DNA of 7,966 nt, from assembly GCA_026710565.1 (NCBI GenBank), contig JAPOQV010000487.1, forward strand, positions 1 to 7,966. The letters are read 5' to 3'. Each line of letters starts with the position of its first letter. The stretch's first letter is position 1. Positions 5,877 through 7,966 of the stretch are shown piece by piece. Source of the stretch: Spirochaetaceae bacterium (GTDB taxonomy: Bacteria > Spirochaetota > Spirochaetia > SZUA-6 > Bin103). The translations under genes and the position numbers were made by a program. The notes below the pieces were generated by a model that did not search any database, was not told where the DNA came from, and saw only the letters and a program-made list of their open reading frames with translations.

Positions 5877-6164
5877 CTACAACGTAATCCGCACGCGCAT
5901 TCCCAACGCCCGCGTGATGCGCATTATCGTAGCGAACGTGGGATTCCCGTTGTCCGACAACGCCTTGTAGATACCCTCACGGGTCATCCCGATATCACGG
6001 GCGAGCTGGCTCACATTCTGCGCTCGCGCGATATCGTTCAATGCGGCCCGAATCAGGCTACCGTCCCCCGGATCCTCCTCCGCGCAGGCTTCGAGATACA
6101 GACGCGCGTCCTCCTTGGTACGAAGGTGTTCCGTCACCTCCCAACGGCTAAATGTCTCAGCCAT
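5877..6164 (-). CDS. Addiction-module antidote protein, HI1420 type (Xre-like HTH), orphan
   Basis: This 95-residue protein is full length for the HI1420-type antidote family (TIGR02684-like). The family opening is seen in FSRWEVTEHLRTKEDARLYLEAC (5-27), then the characteristic ALNDIARAQNVSQLARDIGM (41-60), followed by TREGIYKALSDNGNPTFATI (61-80) and ITRALGMRVRI. The helix-turn-helix spans roughly 50-85. Antidotes of this kind bind the partner RelE/HigB-superfamily toxin and repress their own operon. The toxin gene normally lies immediately upstream, but here the upstream gene is an FG-GAP/UnbV protein and no toxin is seen on either side. A strong GGAGG (6174-6170) lies five bases before the ATG and overlaps the upstream stop, so the two genes are tightly coupled. 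Its first 60 bases from the 3' end are about 58% GC, clearly lower than its neighbours, which suggests later acquisition. Confidence 0.88.
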   Translation of the reverse strand: MAETFSRWEVTEHLRTKEDARLYLEACAEEDPGDGSLIRAALNDIARAQNVSQLARDIGMTREGIYKALSDNGNPTFATIMRITRALGMRVRITL

Positions 6165-6166
6165 AT

Positions 6167-7966
6167 TTACCTCCAGTCGTTTGCATCCACCTCCGTGCAG
6201 CCGGCGAGGTCGCCGGAGCGGCATGCCTCTCCCTCGATCACCTCGATCCGGCGGTTCGCTTCCTGGCGGCGCCAGCGGGTGCGCAGGCCGGAGGGCCAGT
6301 CGATCTCGACCACGTCGGCGACCTTCGCCTCGCCCAGGCCGAAGTGGACGGTCAGGGTGCTCTGCGAGTGGCCGCCGGAGCCGCCCTTGACCTGGCGCAT
6401 CATGGCTAGCTCGCCGGCCCGCCCCCGCACCACGGCGCCGATTGCGTCGCGGTTGCTGCGCGTGCCGGTCAGACGGAGCTGCACCCAGCCGCCGTCGGAG
6501 GGCGTGTCGTTGCGCAGCAACTGGAGCGAGCACGTCGGACGGGTGTTGCCGCACACGTGGTGGTTGACCACGGCGATGTCCAGGTCGCCGTCACCGTCGT
6601 AGTCGGCCACGGCGCTGCCGCGGCTGTCGCCGGTCAGGTAGCCGGCGCCGGCGGCGACGTTGGTGAAGGTGCCGTCGCGGTTGTTCGCGAACAGCAGCTC
6701 GCTCTCGGCGCCCATCATGGTCGCCACGTACAGGTCCTCCCAGCCGTCGTGGTCGGCGTCGAGGAAGTTCACCCCCCACGAATCGTCGCCGGCGACTCCG
6801 GCCGCCACGGCGACGTTGTCGCCGAGCAGGGCTTCCTCGCCTCCCATATAGAGCACGTTCCCGAACGGCGGGCTCTCGTGCGGCGTGCCGTCGAGCAGGT
6901 CGGAGATGTACAGGTCCCAGCGGCCGTCCAGGTCGACGTCCGCCACGTCGATGCCCATCGCCGCCTGCGCGTCGTCGCCGACCCCCGGGATCGCCTCCCG
7001 CGGCAGCTCCTCCAGCACGCCGTGGCGGTTGCGGTAGACCTGGTCCCAGTAGTGCGGCCACGACAGGTCGAAGCTCACGTTGCCCACGTACACGTCCGGC
7101 CACAGGTCGCCGTCCAGGTGCGCCGCCAGCAGCGCGAATCCGGACCGCAGAGCGCTCGTGGGCACCGCCACCGGCTCGAAGGTGCCGTCGCAACGGTTGC
7201 GGTATAGCCGGTCGCGTTGCGCCTCCAGGTCGGCCCGGTTCATGACCGTGTGGGCGACGTACAGGTCGACGCAGCCGTCGCGGTCGTAGTCCAGCCACGC
7301 CGCCGCCTTGGTCCGGTACGCCGGCTGCTCCCCGAACGGCTCGGGGGCAAGGTCGTCGACGCCGGCCGCCGCGGCCACCTCCTCGAACAGCGGCCGGCCG
7401 GCCGGGACGCGCCCGCCATGCTCGGCGAGCAGGTTCTTGAGCAGCAGGTTGGGCGGTCCGTCCGGCACGTTGCTGCCGTGCAGGTACCACTCCTCCCGGT
7501 CGGTGTAGAGGTAGAGGTCGGCGTCGCCGTCGTTGTCGTAGTCGGCGAAGAGCGAGCCCGACCTCTCGTACGCGGGAAGCTCCGGGAGCAGGTGGTGCGC
7601 GGCCTCGAAGGTGCCGTCGCCGAGGTTGCGGAACAGCCGCGGTGGGAACTCCGGGTCGCCGCCGACGGCGAACAGGTCCGGCCGGCCGTCGCGGTCCACG
7701 TCGACCCAGTTGACGCCAAGGCTGTGCGCGGAGCGCGAGTGGTACGTGTCGCCCGACACGCCCGACTCGACGCTGACGTCGGTGAAGAGCAGCGGCGGGA
7801 AGCGGGCGGCAACCGCGGGATCCGGCACCGCCGGCTCGGCGGCGTGCAGGCGCAGCGCCGGCCGCTCGGGCAGCAATGCGCTCACCCCCAGGACCAGCAA
7901 ACCGCCGGCCGCCGCGGTCGCCCAGGTGCCGGCGGCATAGGCCCCCCTCCCCCGCCACCGAATCCC
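6167..7966 (-). CDS. CRTAC1-like FG-GAP/VCBS repeat protein with C-terminal ASPIC/UnbV domain, 5' end outside window
   Basis: The frame is open from the right edge for 599 codons; a TTG at 7900 would be an internal codon. The 22 codons before it give RWRGRGAYAAGTWATAAA, a basic then hydrophobic stretch continuing into GGLLVLGVSALL. This looks like a signal peptide or membrane anchor, so the true start lies just beyond the edge. Numbering from the TTG, seven Asp-rich calcium-binding repeat loops are seen: DVDRDGRPD (67), DYDNDGDAD (120), DYDRDGCVD (204), HLDGDLWPD (261), DVDLDGRWD (321), DADHDGWED (381) and DYDGDGDLD (433). They imply a beta-propeller outside the cytoplasm. Residues about 478-557 are the ASPIC/UnbV domain (SNRDAIGAVVRGR, GGHSQSTLTVHFGLG, VVEIDWPSG). 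Biochemical function is unknown for most bacterial members. An 18-residue tail follows the usual domain end. Its stop lies two bases before the antidote ATG. Confidence 0.9.
   Translation of the reverse strand, partial: GIRWRGRGAYAAGTWATAAAGGLLVLGVSALLPERPALRLHAAEPAVPDPAVAARFPPLLFTDVSVESGVSGDTYHSRSAHSLGVNWVDVDRDGRPDLFAVGGDPEFPPRLFRNLGDGTFEAAHHLLPELPAYERSGSLFADYDNDGDADLYLYTDREEWYLHGSNVPDGPPNLLLKNLLAEHGGRVPAGRPLFEEVAAAAGVDDLAPEPFGEQPAYRTKAAAWLDYDRDGCVDLYVAHTVMNRADLEAQRDRLYRNRCDGTFEPVAVPTSALRSGFALLAAHLDGDLWPDVYVGNVSFDLSWPHYWDQVYRNRHGVLEELPREAIPGVGDDAQAAMGIDVADVDLDGRWDLYISDLLDGTPHESPPFGNVLYMGGEEALLGDNVAVAAGVAGDDSWGVNFLDADHDGWEDLYVATMMGAESELLFANNRDGTFTNVAAGAGYLTGDSRGSAVADYDGDGDLDIAVVNHHVCGNTRPTCSLQLLRNDTPSDGGWVQLRLTGTRSNRDAIGAVVRGRAGELAMMRQVKGGSGGHSQSTLTVHFGLGEAKVADVVEIDWPSGLRTRWRRQEANRRIEVIEGEACRSGDLAGCTEVDANDWR

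Noticed and set aside
6165..6554. N-terminal extension of the antidote frame to 225 codons, considered as a possible fused toxin
   Set aside because: The extra 130 residues are Arg/Gly/Pro-rich and show no toxin pattern; ATG 6164 has a strong GGAGG and fits the family length.
6300..7850. Repeated Asp-rich coding motifs that look like DNA repeats in the FG-GAP gene
   Set aside because: They are degenerate protein repeats (calcium-binding loops), not a tandem or CRISPR-like nucleotide array.

Overview
This is a GC-rich bacterial segment whose genes are almost gap-free. It carries one sugar-uptake operon and a small cluster of accessory genes. Nothing in it fixes the taxon. High GC, a phytanoyl-CoA-dioxygenase-family gene, a CRTAC1-like FG-GAP/UnbV gene and a ribose/xylose-class (CUT2) ABC transporter together recall uncultivated marine, soil or sponge-associated lineages (Spirochaetota, Acidobacteriota, Gemmatimonadota, Poribacteria-like). 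This is a weak inference from gene content only.

Left half (1-4097, all minus strand). Transcription runs from right to left: a Sec-exported sugar-binding protein (4097-2952), a single-domain ABC ATPase (2844-2092), an RbsC-like permease (2061-1066) and a family-20 beta-N-acetylhexosaminidase (1033 to beyond the left edge). Gaps are about 30 bases, except for 107 bases after the binding protein, where a strong hairpin starts at the stop codon. The order suggests import of an amino-sugar-containing glycoside that the hexosaminidase, which shows no signal peptide, cleaves in the cytoplasm. The hexosaminidase reading frame opens with about 24 residues that look like the start of a Phd/YefM antitoxin, preceded by promoter-like sequence, and then passes in frame into normal GH20 sequence.

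Divergent control region (4098-4230). Four inverted repeats are packed between the binding-protein gene and the divergent dioxygenase gene.

Right half. On the plus strand, a PhyH-like Fe(II)/2-oxoglutarate oxygenase (4231-5253) is followed 12 bases later by an ASCH-like plus winged-helix protein (5266-5844). Converging on them from the right edge is a secreted or anchored FG-GAP/UnbV protein (7966-6167, truncated by the window). Two bases after its stop lies a complete HI1420-type antidote (antitoxin) gene (6164-5877) with no toxin partner in view and visibly lower GC.

No tRNA, rRNA, CRISPR array, transposase or integrase was recognised. The most unusual features are the two antitoxin-derived pieces (a Phd-like leader fused to a glycosidase, and an orphan HI1420-type antidote coupled to an FG-GAP gene) and the ASCH/winged-helix gene. 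None of these proves a new system.
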